Source: JACKBJ01 sp964549495
GTDB taxonomy: Bacteria > Chloroflexota > Anaerolineae > Epilineales > Epilineaceae
Assembly (NCBI GenBank): GCA_964549495.1
Contig: CAZJWJ010000059.1
Span: forward strand, 1 to 32,863
DNA: 32,863 nt
Direction: 5' to 3'
This document shows, one piece after another, positions 21,173 through 32,520 of the stretch. The notes under the pieces are model-generated. The model saw only the letters and a list, made by a program, of their open reading frames with translations, was not told the DNA's origin and ran no database searches. The first letter of the stretch is position 1. Each line of letters opens with the position of its first letter. The position numbers were made by a program, and so were the translations under genes.

Positions 21173-21805
21173 TCAGCGGCCATCAGCAGCGCGAACCGCA
21201 TCGACGAAGCCGGCCAGCCGATCGGGATCGAGCTGGCCCGGCTCCGATTCGACAGCGGACCAGACGTCCACGCCCCAAGGGCGGGATGCGGAGATGGCCC
21301 CGGCCACGGAGTCGGCATCGAGCGCCGGTGAGGCCAGCAGCGTCGGCACCTTGCCCGTCGCGCCCGTCGCGACCTCCCAGCGATCGCGGATCGGCCCGGT
21401 CAGGTTGACCAGCAGCGCCGGGGCCTCCTGGCGCGATGGGCGCAGCCCGAAACGGCTGCGGACCGCGCTCTCCAGATCCTCGGAGCGCTCGATGTCGATC
21501 GCCTTGAAGGCGTGCGGTCGGATGGCCTCGACCTCGTCCTTGGGTTCGCGTCCGAAGAGCTGCGCATGGTCCAATTGGCAATGGTCCGTCACCAGTTGAA
21601 CCAGGGGCAGCGGGGCATCGACGAAGACGCCCACGAGCGCGACCTGGCGCGGCAGGGCCTCTCGGATGGACCAACACTGTTTCATGGACACATGACGCGA
21701 GCTTCGTGGCCAGAACACGCAAGCGACGAGGTCGACGCCGAGCCGGCCGGCCAGACGGGCATCCGCCTCGTTGGTGATGCCCGAGATCTTGATGCGCGTG
21801 GGCAT
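21173..21805 (-). CDS. TrpF-like protein (phosphoribosylanthranilate isomerase homologue), catalytic residues missing
   Basis: 210 residues, the usual TrpF length, and alignable end to end. It has RIKISGITNEADARLAGRLG at the N-terminus and WGVDVWSAVESEPGQLD near the end. The catalytic Cys (KICGIT in true TrpF) is Ser8. The catalytic Asp (LLLD) is missing; the position reads LLVN (131-134). The glycine-rich phosphate site (GGSG/GGTG) is replaced by GPIRDRWEVATGATGK, and SGG/SGVE become ASP and SAVE. By these residues it should not catalyse the tryptophan-pathway isomerisation. It may bind another phosphosugar or be a structural relic. It starts nine bases after a secreted-protein gene, and no other trp gene is nearby. 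Confidence 0.8.
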   Translation of the reverse strand: MPTRIKISGITNEADARLAGRLGVDLVACVFWPRSSRHVSMKQCWSIREALPRQVALVGVFVDAPLPLVQLVTDHCQLDHAQLFGREPKDEVEAIRPHAFKAIDIERSEDLESAVRSRFGLRPSRQEAPALLVNLTGPIRDRWEVATGATGKVPTLLASPALDADSVAGAISASRPWGVDVWSAVESEPGQLDPDRLAGFVDAVRAADGR

Positions 21806-21814
21806 GAACAGGCC

Positions 21815-23344
21815 TCAGGGGCAGCCGACCTTGAAGATCAGCGGGTTGAAGAGCGGGTGGTAGGCCTTGCCGATGTCGCGCAGGGAGAGCCATCGGCGCG
21901 GCGGGTTGTTCGGACCCGGCGGCAGGCCCGGGTTGCCCGGCTGCATCCAGCCGAAGACCGCCTGCGGATTGGCCAGCGCCGCGCTGATGGCGGCCGGCGG
22001 TACCCGGGCGAGGATCAGATCGCAGGCCTCGGCGGCGGCCGGTTCCGGCGTGGGCGAGGCCGGCGCCGTGGCGGTGACCGATGGCCTGGGGCTGGCGGTG
22101 GCGGTGGGCAGACAGCGGATCTCGATCTCGCTCGTGGCTTCGAAGGCCCGGTCGCCATCGAAGCTGGCCGTGGCGCGCAGATCGAAGTTGCCGCTGGCGC
22201 CGGCCGGTACGCGAACCTGCCATATCGCGGAGCCGGTCTCGCCGGGATCGATGGTCGGGATCGGCTGTTGGAGGCTGCCGCTGGCCAGGCTCCAGCCGGC
22301 GGGCAGCTCGAGGTCCGCTCGGCCACCGCTCAGGGCTTGGCTGTCGCTGTTGGTCACGAACAAGGCCAGCTCGACGGTCTCCCCGCAGTCGGCCTCGACC
22401 TTGGAGGAGAGGAAGGCGCGGCCGCCACCGCTGCTGGACACGCCGTAGGCGGTGGTGCGATGGAGGCGCTGGCCGGGTGCCAGCGCGACGGGTTGCCAAT
22501 AGAGGGCCACCGCGCTGTCGCTGGTGATGGGCTGGCTGGCGTCGACCTCGAAGTCCCAGGGGCTGAGCAAGAGACCGCGCCATTCGGCGATCACGAAGCG
22601 GTCGGGGACGGTCAGGCCCAGTCCCTCGTCGCGCAGGATGCCGATGCTTCGCAGCTCGCGGGCATCGTAGACCGGGGACTCGAAGGCCAACCAATAGGAA
22701 GGCACGGCGTCGCCCTCGAAGGAGATCTCCTGATCGACCGTGCCGACGCCGGGGATGAAATAGGGTGCGCCGTCGTTGTTGCCCAGCTTGATGTCGAGCA
22801 GGGCTCGCAAGCCCACGTCCAGCGTCTCGCTGTCGCGGTTGAGGATCTCGTAGTCGATGCCCACGATGTCGGGCCGGCCGCTGAAGGTGTTCTGGCGCAG
22901 GCGCAAGGTCTGGGTGACCTGCAGTCGATAGACATCCTCCGGTCGCTCCCAATTCCAGATGGTCGCGATGCGCTCGGCCTCGACGGTTTGAGGTGAAGGC
23001 TCGAGCCGGTAGGTGTCGGTGGTGCCGCGCGATCCGCGGACGTGAAGGCTGGTATAGCCGGTGCCGACCGAGCTCTCGCCCCCGGGCTTGAATCCGAAGA
23101 GTAGGTTCTTGTCGTCGTCGGCGGCGGTGTTCGGATCCCCGCCGGTGGTCCCGACCACCCAGGTGCCGTTGGGGCCGACGTCGGCCCGGATGAAGGCGTT
23201 GGCGATGCGCTCGCAGCGCCCGCTGCACTTGAAGGGGCGCGGCTCGAAACCGGACTGGGCATGGAGCAGCGCTCCGGAACCCAGGACGAGCGCGAAGGCC
23301 AGCGCCAGGGCACAAGAGGACTGCCTGCGGTCATGCATCTTCAT
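21815..23344 (-). CDS. Secreted protein of unknown function with P/T-rich linker
   Basis: 509 residues from an ATG at 23344 (AGGGG seven bases upstream); an ATG at 23380 would add twelve residues. The signal peptide (SSCALALAFALVLGSGALLH) ends LHAQ. The main domain, residues 25-300, is beta-rich: GPNGTWVVGTTGGDPNT, VGIDYEILNRDSETLDVGLR, WDFEVDASQPITSDSAVALY. Residues 310-410 look like an Ig-like or NEW3-type domain (ELALFVTNSDSQALSGGRAD, LPAGWSLASG, GSAIWQVRVPAG). A PTATASPRPSVTATAPASPT linker leads to a conserved-looking tail of 70 residues with one cysteine pair. No enzyme motif is recognised. The same linker type occurs in the GH3-like protein downstream, and the three genes here form a probable operon. 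Confidence 0.8.
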   Translation of the reverse strand: MKMHDRRQSSCALALAFALVLGSGALLHAQSGFEPRPFKCSGRCERIANAFIRADVGPNGTWVVGTTGGDPNTAADDDKNLLFGFKPGGESSVGTGYTSLHVRGSRGTTDTYRLEPSPQTVEAERIATIWNWERPEDVYRLQVTQTLRLRQNTFSGRPDIVGIDYEILNRDSETLDVGLRALLDIKLGNNDGAPYFIPGVGTVDQEISFEGDAVPSYWLAFESPVYDARELRSIGILRDEGLGLTVPDRFVIAEWRGLLLSPWDFEVDASQPITSDSAVALYWQPVALAPGQRLHRTTAYGVSSSGGGRAFLSSKVEADCGETVELALFVTNSDSQALSGGRADLELPAGWSLASGSLQQPIPTIDPGETGSAIWQVRVPAGASGNFDLRATASFDGDRAFEATSEIEIRCLPTATASPRPSVTATAPASPTPEPAAAEACDLILARVPPAAISAALANPQAVFGWMQPGNPGLPPGPNNPPRRWLSLRDIGKAYHPLFNPLIFKVGCP

Positions 23345-23455
23345 CGGGAACCCCTTAGCACGCTCGGGGCCGATGGCCATCGGCCCATCGCTTGTGACTC
23401 GGTGCGGCTCGGGCGGGAATGCAGCAAGATCCGTGCCCCTCGTGCACCACTGGGC

Positions 23456-24655
23456 TCAGGACACGGCCTTGGACGGGTGGAAGGGGCGGCTGGTGTCCAG
23501 GGAGTAGTAGGCATGCGATCCGCGGGTGCTCCGCTTGAGCAAGCCCTCGTTGATGGCCAGCTTGATCAGCTGCTTGATGTCGCTGTTGGAGAGGTCGATG
23601 ATCTCCTTGTTGCGCAGGCCGCGCAGCGCGTCGTAGATCTGGATGAAGAGCGCCGGCTCGTCGAAGGTCCGCATCGACTCCTCGAAGACGGCCCAGTCCT
23701 TGTCGCCGAAGTCGGAGCGACCCTCCTCTTCGGGCTCCTGGCTGTCCTCGCTGCCACCACGCTGCTCCTCCTTGTCGTCCTGAGGGCGCTCGGGCGCGAA
23801 GTGGCTCAGCTCGTAGGGATCCTCGCCGGGCAGGAAGACCTCGTTGACCGAGCCGCTGGTGAAGACCTGCACCTTCTTGCGCCGCTCGGCTTCGCGCACG
23901 AAGCTCTTGAACTTCGAGAAGCTCCGGCCCTGCCCGTCCTTGTGCTTGCTCTCGTCGAAGCTGCTGTCGAGCTCGAGCATGAGGAGCTTGACGCCGGCCA
24001 GCGTGGTGGCGCTACCGCGCTCGCGCGCCAGCTTGACCGCCTCGACCAGGAGCTCGAAGGGATCGGTCTGCCGGCCGGCGGCCGCGTCGGTGATATCCTC
24101 GTCGACCTGGTTGTAGTAGAGGAACTCGTCCGCGGACTGCGCGAGGTGGCTGGCCGTGGCCTGGGCCACACCGATGACCACGGTCCGCTTGCCCAGCTGC
24201 CGCACGGCGTTGATCAGCGGGATGAAGTCGCGGTCGCCGGTGATCAGCACGTAGGTGCCGATGTTGTCGAAGGCGTAGAGCGTCTTCATCAGGTCGATGC
24301 AGAGGTGCATGTCGACGCTGTTCTTGATCGCCCGGCCGGTGCGCCCCTGATCGCGATCGTAGTGGTAGGTCGGCACGTACATCGGCTCGATGGCGTTGGC
24401 GTAGAGCGCGTTGGTCACGCGCGGGTATCGATACCAATCGGCGTAGGCGCGAGCGATGGTCACCCGCCCGTAGCGTTGGCAGAGGTCCATGATGGACTCG
24501 AAGTTGGGGTTGGCCTCGTAGCGGTTGCGCACCGAGATGTAGATGTTCTCGAAGTCGATGAAGACCGCTACGTCGCCGCTGTATCCGTCGTGGTTGGGGA
24601 TCGATGCTCTGTTCGTCAAAACGGGTTCTTGCCACCTCGTCATGGGTCGGGCCAT
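23456..24655 (-). CDS. NYN-domain (PIN-like) nuclease with C-terminal winged helix
   Basis: 399 residues. The NYN/LabA-type nuclease domain covers about residues 28-175: VAVFIDFENIYISVRNRY with Asp35, KNSVDMHLCIDLMKTLYAFD, YVLITGDRDFIPLINAVRQL and VVIGVAQATASHLAQSADEF. The acidic residues of the metal site are all present. After a region with KFKSFVREAERRKKVQVF and a very acidic linker (DDKEEQRGGSEDSQEPEEEG) comes a C-terminal winged-helix-like domain (IIDLSNSDIKQLIKLAINEG, LLKRSTRGSHAYYSL). It probably cleaves or binds RNA in the cytoplasm; the target is unknown. The start at 24655 is uncertain: no ribosome site is seen at it, at 24643 or at 24703. It is divergent from rpoB across a short gap. 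Confidence 0.88.
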   Translation of the reverse strand: MARPMTRWQEPVLTNRASIPNHDGYSGDVAVFIDFENIYISVRNRYEANPNFESIMDLCQRYGRVTIARAYADWYRYPRVTNALYANAIEPMYVPTYHYDRDQGRTGRAIKNSVDMHLCIDLMKTLYAFDNIGTYVLITGDRDFIPLINAVRQLGKRTVVIGVAQATASHLAQSADEFLYYNQVDEDITDAAAGRQTDPFELLVEAVKLARERGSATTLAGVKLLMLELDSSFDESKHKDGQGRSFSKFKSFVREAERRKKVQVFTSGSVNEVFLPGEDPYELSHFAPERPQDDKEEQRGGSEDSQEPEEEGRSDFGDKDWAVFEESMRTFDEPALFIQIYDALRGLRNKEIIDLSNSDIKQLIKLAINEGLLKRSTRGSHAYYSLDTSRPFHPSKAVS

Positions 24656-24715
24656 CACCGAGCGTCCGGCGCCCGGCCCTGGCACTCGCGCCAAGCCCGA
24701 CATCGTTGGTGCATG

Positions 24716-24721
24716 ACTATA
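24716..24721 (-). promoter_or_regulatory. Extended -10 box for the NYN nuclease gene
   Basis: On the minus strand TGC-TATAGT forms an extended -10 element (hexamer at 24716-24721). No good -35 box is visible 17 bases upstream, as expected for extended -10 promoters. Transcription would begin near 24709. Confidence 0.4.
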
Positions 24722-24762
24722 GCATATGGGCGCCATCGCAGCGTGATGCGCCGCAATTGTGC

Positions 24763-24792
24763 TTGACACCCTGGTGTGAAAGCTGCTATATT
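24763..24792 (+). promoter_or_regulatory. Strong promoter of rpoB
   Basis: A perfect TTGACA (24763-24768), an 18-base spacer and TATATT (24787-24792), with TG one base before the -10 box (extended -10). Transcription would begin near 24799, giving a leader of about 114 bases. rpoB thus has its own promoter instead of depending on ribosomal-protein genes upstream. Confidence 0.7.
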
Positions 24793-24912
24793 CCACCTTT
24801 GGTCCACAAGACGCGCTTTGACATAAAGCCCTCCAGCGCGCGAGGGCCTGTGTCTGTGTCCCACGAGCCCAGCATCCTCCAGGTCGATAGCCTCCGAAGG
24901 AGCGAAGAGCGC

Positions 24913-28872
<3,960 letters not shown>

Positions 28873-28890
28873 GCGCGCTCGCCAGCACGC

Positions 28891-28919
28891 CCTCCGGAGC
28901 GCGGCCAGCGTTCCGGAGG
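28891..28919 (+). terminator. Hairpin after rpoB
   Basis: CCTCCGGAGCGC (28891-28902) pairs with GCGTTCCGGAGG (28908-28919), a 12-bp stem with one G-U pair and a five-base loop, starting 19 bases after the rpoB stop. There is no U-tract. Together with the promoter at 28940 it suggests that rpoB is transcribed alone or nearly so. Confidence 0.55.
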
Positions 28920-28939
28920 CGCGGCGCGGACCGCGCGGC

Positions 28940-28967
28940 TTGACAAGCTCGAGGGTCGCGCTAAACT
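28940..28967 (+). promoter_or_regulatory. Promoter of the rpsL-rpsG-fusA-tuf operon
   Basis: TTGACA (28940-28945), a 16-base spacer and TAAACT (28962-28967). The -35 box is perfect and the -10 box matches four of six. The leader before the rpsL start would be about 60 bases. Confidence 0.6.
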
Positions 28968-29035
28968 TACCCCTTGCGTGTTCTTACCAGGACCGCATTC
29001 GAGGTCGAGAAAATCGGAACCGGGAGTCGTGAGCC

Positions 29036-29449
29036 TTGCCTACCATCAACCAACTGGTCCGCAAGGGCCGAAAGCAGCAAACCAAGAAGGTCAAGGCGCC
29101 CGCCTTGCGCTATAGCTTCAACACCTTCCGCCGGACGCTTTCGGACACCGGCGGCTCGCCACAGAAGCGTGGCGTCTGCACCAAGGTGGCCACGATGACG
29201 CCGAAGAAGCCGAACTCGGCGCTGCGCAAGTTCGCGCGCGTGCGCCTCACCAATGGGCTCGAGGTGACGGCCTATATCCCGGGCGAGGGGCACAACCTGC
29301 AGGAGCACTCCACCGTGCTGATCCGCGGTGGGCGCGTGAAGGACCTGCCGGGTGTGCGGTACCATATCGTTCGAGGTGCACTGGACTCCGCAGGGGTCGA
29401 TGCCCGCCGCCGAGGTCGATCCAAGTACGGCGCCAAGCGCCCCAAGTAG
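29036..29449 (+). CDS. rpsL: 30S ribosomal protein S12
   Basis: 137 residues starting at TTG, with GGGAG nine bases upstream; no ATG or GTG fits the conserved N-terminus MPTINQLVRKGR. It carries the invariant stretches SPQKRGVCTKVATMTPKKPN, ALRKFARVRLTNGLEVTAYI, PGEGHNLQEHS and GRVKDLPGVRYHIVRGALD. The Lys residues of TPKKPN that decide streptomycin sensitivity are wild type. It has the insertion of about 13 residues near position 30 seen in Gram-positive-type S12 and absent from E. coli. S12 lies at the decoding centre of the small subunit. The gene opens the str operon. Confidence 0.98.
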   Translation: MPTINQLVRKGRKQQTKKVKAPALRYSFNTFRRTLSDTGGSPQKRGVCTKVATMTPKKPNSALRKFARVRLTNGLEVTAYIPGEGHNLQEHSTVLIRGGRVKDLPGVRYHIVRGALDSAGVDARRRGRSKYGAKRPK

Positions 29450-29817
29450 GGGCGCGACGAACAGAGGCCGAACCGCGAGCGGTTCGGCACCGAGTCGAAC
29501 GCAGCCAAGCCGCCTCGTGGCGGCGGGGGAAGCCGAACGAGGATTCCCCGAACCTTCGAACAAGCACATCAAACGTCACCGCGCCAGGTGGAACTCCCAA
29601 ACCGGCGCGGGCCGCCCGAGCCAGGTCGGCAGACGAGCGACCGAGGCCGGGTGGTGCCCTCTCCGGAGGGCCCTGTCGAGGGATTGCGATCCCGAGGCAT
29701 CTGTGCGCTCGATGGCCTGTCGAGTCGGTATCCGACGGGCCGATCGCCGCGGGAGCCTCGGGGTTGCTTTGTGTTCGGGGGCCGTAGTCGGTCCTCGCCA
29801 GCAGGAGACAGAACGTC
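29450..29817 (+). promoter_or_regulatory. Structured 368-base spacer between rpsL and rpsG
   Basis: No gene is seen. Several hairpins can form in the message: a perfect 9-bp stem GCCGAACCG/CGGTTCGGC (29467-29488), CCGCC/GGCGG (about 29510-29523), GGGGAA/TTCCCC (29526-29549), CCCTC/GAGGG (29657-29670) and GGGAT/ATCCC (about 29680-29693). In E. coli the rpsL-rpsG spacer is where S7 binds to repress translation, so a similar control site is possible. The first hairpin may also end part of the transcripts. AGGAG at 29803-29807 serves rpsG. Confidence 0.4.
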
Positions 29818-30288
29818 ATGCCACGTCGAAACAGGCCGCCGCGTCGAGAGGTCAAGCCGGATGCCCGCTACGGAAGCGAGCTGGCCGGCGCCTTCATCAA
29901 CAAGCTGATGCAGGGCGGCAAGAAGAGCACCGCCGAGTCGGTCTTCTACGATGCCCTGGACATGGTCGAGGACCGGCTCAAGAAGCCGGGTCTCGAGTGC
30001 TTCGAGCAGGCGCTTCGCAACGCGACCCCGATGGTCGAGGTCAAGCCGCGCCGCGTCGGCGGTAGCACCTATCAGGTGCCGATGGAGATCCGCCCGGATC
30101 GCCGGCAGGCCCTGGCCATCCGTTGGGTGATCGGATCGGCGCGCTCGCGCAAGGGCCGGCCGATGAGCGAGCGTCTGGCCGCCGAGCTGATGGATGCCTT
30201 CAACAACACCGGCGCGACGGTTCGCCGCAAGGAAGAGACGCACCGCATGGCCGAGGCCAACCGGGCCTTCGCGCATTATCGCTGGTAG
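29818..30288 (+). CDS. rpsG: 30S ribosomal protein S7
   Basis: 156 residues, exactly the usual bacterial length. MPRRNRPPRREVKPDARYGS is the typical start, followed by FINKLMQGGKKSTAESVFYD, NATPMVEVKPRRVGGSTYQV, PMEIRPDRRQALAIRW and ETHRMAEANRAFAHYRW. S7 starts assembly of the 30S head by binding the 3' domain of 16S rRNA and is the usual translational repressor of this operon. AGGAG lies ten bases before the ATG. fusA follows after 63 bases. Confidence 0.98.
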   Translation: MPRRNRPPRREVKPDARYGSELAGAFINKLMQGGKKSTAESVFYDALDMVEDRLKKPGLECFEQALRNATPMVEVKPRRVGGSTYQVPMEIRPDRRQALAIRWVIGSARSRKGRPMSERLAAELMDAFNNTGATVRRKEETHRMAEANRAFAHYRW

Positions 30289-30351
30289 CACCGTCGCGGC
30301 CGGCCGAGAGGCCGCCGCGCGGGGGCACAGCGCTTCACGGGATTTGGCGAG

Positions 30352-32451
30352 ATGAACGCTCAAGAACAGAAGATCCTCGACAAGACGCGCAACATCGGCA
30401 TCATCGCGCATATCGATGCCGGCAAGACCACCACCACGGAGCGCATCCTCTTCTACACCGGCCGCACCTACAAGATCGGCGAGGTGCACGAGGGTACGGC
30501 CACCATGGACTGGATGGATCAGGAGCGCGAGCGGGGCATCACGATCACCGCCGCCGCCACCTCGGCCGAGTGGAAGGGATACAAGGTCAACATCATCGAC
30601 ACCCCGGGCCACATCGACTTCACGGTCGAGGTCCAGCGCAGCTTGCGCGTGCTCGATGGCGGCGTGGTGGTCTTCGATGCCGTGGCTGGAGTGGAGCCGC
30701 AGTCGGAGACCGTCTGGCGCCAGGCCGACCGCTACCAGGTGCCGCGCATCTGTTTCGTCAACAAGATGGACCGCGTCGGGGCCGATCTGGACAATACCTG
30801 CGCGATGATCGTCGATCGTCTCGGCGCGAACCCGGTCAAGCTCCACCTGCCGATCGGGGCCGAAGATCAGTTCGAAGGCGTCATCGACCTGATGGAGATG
30901 AAGGCCCTGGTCTGGACGGCCGAGGACCTGGGAGCCAAGCCGGAGATCCGCGAGATTCCCGACGCGCTCCGCGCCGATGCCGAAGCCGCGCGCGAAGTGA
31001 TGATCGAACGGGTGGCAGAGAACGACGAGGATCTGGAGATGCTCTTCCTCGAGGGCGAGGAGATCTCCACCGAGGCGCTCAAGGCGGGCTTGCGCCGCGC
31101 GACGCTATCGCTTCGCCTCGTGCCGGTCTTCTGTGGTACGGCTCTCAAGAACAAGGGCGTCCAGCCGCTGCTCGATGCGGTCATCGACTACCTGCCCAGC
31201 CCGCACGACGTTCCGCCGGTGCGCGGCATGCGGCCCGACACCGAGGAGCCGGTCGAGCGCGGTCCGGATCCCGACGCGCCCTTCACCGCCCTCGTCTTCA
31301 AGATCGTCACGGATCCCTTCGTGGGCCGGCTGGCCTTCGTCCGGGTCTACTCGGGCAGCGCCAGCACCGGCGACAAGATCCTCAACGCCAGCAAGGGCCA
31401 GACCGAGCGCATGGGCCGCCTGGTCAAGATGCACGCCGATTCGCGCGAGGAGATCGAGATGGTCTCGGCCGGCGACATCGCGGCCATCATCGGCCCCAAG
31501 ACCATGGTCACCGGCGATACGCTCTGCGATGCGGACGATCCGGTCGTGCTCGAAGCCATCACCTTCCCCGATCCGGTCATCCACGTCGCCATCGAGCCCA
31601 AGACCAAGGCCGACTCGGACAAGATGGGCAACGCATTGGGGCGATTGGCCGAGGAGGATCCCACCTTCCAGGTGCGGGTCGACGAGGAGACCGGGCAGAC
31701 CCTGATCTACGGCATGGGCGAGCTGCACCTCGAGGTCTTGGTGGAGCGCCTTCGCCGCGAGTTCAAGGTCGGCGCCAACGTCGGCCGGCCGCAGGTGGCC
31801 TATCGCGAGACCATCACCCGCCCGGCCGAGGACATCGTCGGCCGCTACGTCAAGCAGACCGGTGGCCGCGGCCAGTTCGGCCATGTCGTGATCGACCTGG
31901 AGCCGGTCGACGGCCAGGAAGACGGCATCACCTTCGAAGAGGTGGTCAAGGGCGGCTCCGTTCCGCGCGAGTACTTCCGTGCCATCGAGCAAGGCGCGCG
32001 CGAAGCCCTGGGCAACGGCATTCTGGCCGGCTTCCCGGTGGTCGACGTGCACATCCGGCTCAAGGACGGCAGCTACCACGAGGTCGACTCCAGCGAGATG
32101 GCCTTCAAGGCCGCCGCCTCCCTGGCCGTTCGAGAGGCGCTGGCGAGAGGCAAGAGCGTCTTGCTCGAGCCGGTGATGAAGGTCGAGGTCGTGGCGCCGG
32201 AGGACTACACCGGCGACGTGATCGGCGACATCAACTCGCGCCGAGGACAGATCGACGTGATGGAGCCGCGCCCGGGCGGCGTCAGCGCCGTCCGCTGCTT
32301 CGTCCCCCTCGGTGAGATGTTCGGCTACGCCTCGCGGCTGCGGTCGATCACGCAGGGCCGAGGCTCGTTCACGATGGAGTTCGCCCGCTACGAGCAGGTG
32401 CCGGCGAAGATCCGCGAAGAGGTCTCGGCCGGCATGGCCGTGACCGCCTAG
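30352..32451 (+). CDS. fusA: Translation elongation factor G
   Basis: 699 residues, full length. GTP-binding motifs: AHIDAGKT (19-26), the switch I RGITITAAAT, DTPGH (83-87) and NKMD (137-140). Domain II begins around FTALVFKIVTDPFVGRLAFV. Domain IV has TGGRGQFGHVVIDLEP, and the C-terminus PGGVSAVRCFVPLGEMFGYA then LRSITQGRGSFTMEF is typical. It drives translocation of tRNA and mRNA on the ribosome and also acts in recycling. The region before the ATG has only a weak ribosome site (GGCGAG), and the 63-base gap from rpsG contains a short GC hairpin. Confidence 0.98.
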   Translation: MNAQEQKILDKTRNIGIIAHIDAGKTTTTERILFYTGRTYKIGEVHEGTATMDWMDQERERGITITAAATSAEWKGYKVNIIDTPGHIDFTVEVQRSLRVLDGGVVVFDAVAGVEPQSETVWRQADRYQVPRICFVNKMDRVGADLDNTCAMIVDRLGANPVKLHLPIGAEDQFEGVIDLMEMKALVWTAEDLGAKPEIREIPDALRADAEAAREVMIERVAENDEDLEMLFLEGEEISTEALKAGLRRATLSLRLVPVFCGTALKNKGVQPLLDAVIDYLPSPHDVPPVRGMRPDTEEPVERGPDPDAPFTALVFKIVTDPFVGRLAFVRVYSGSASTGDKILNASKGQTERMGRLVKMHADSREEIEMVSAGDIAAIIGPKTMVTGDTLCDADDPVVLEAITFPDPVIHVAIEPKTKADSDKMGNALGRLAEEDPTFQVRVDEETGQTLIYGMGELHLEVLVERLRREFKVGANVGRPQVAYRETITRPAEDIVGRYVKQTGGRGQFGHVVIDLEPVDGQEDGITFEEVVKGGSVPREYFRAIEQGAREALGNGILAGFPVVDVHIRLKDGSYHEVDSSEMAFKAAASLAVREALARGKSVLLEPVMKVEVVAPEDYTGDVIGDINSRRGQIDVMEPRPGGVSAVRCFVPLGEMFGYASRLRSITQGRGSFTMEFARYEQVPAKIREEVSAGMAVTA

Positions 32452-32520
32452 CCACTACAGACCATCCGGTAGGCCCGGGCCAGTGGCCGGGCAGCCATCG
32501 ACAAGGAGCATCCCAGAGAC

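Noticed and set aside
24604..24912. Upstream extension of rpoB by 103 codons
   Set aside because: It would include the strong promoter at 24763-24792, and RpoB family similarity begins after the ATG at 24913.
30123..32315. Plus-strand open frame of 730 codons over fusA
   Set aside because: It is a shifted frame of rpsG/fusA, Arg/Gly/His-rich, without any domain.
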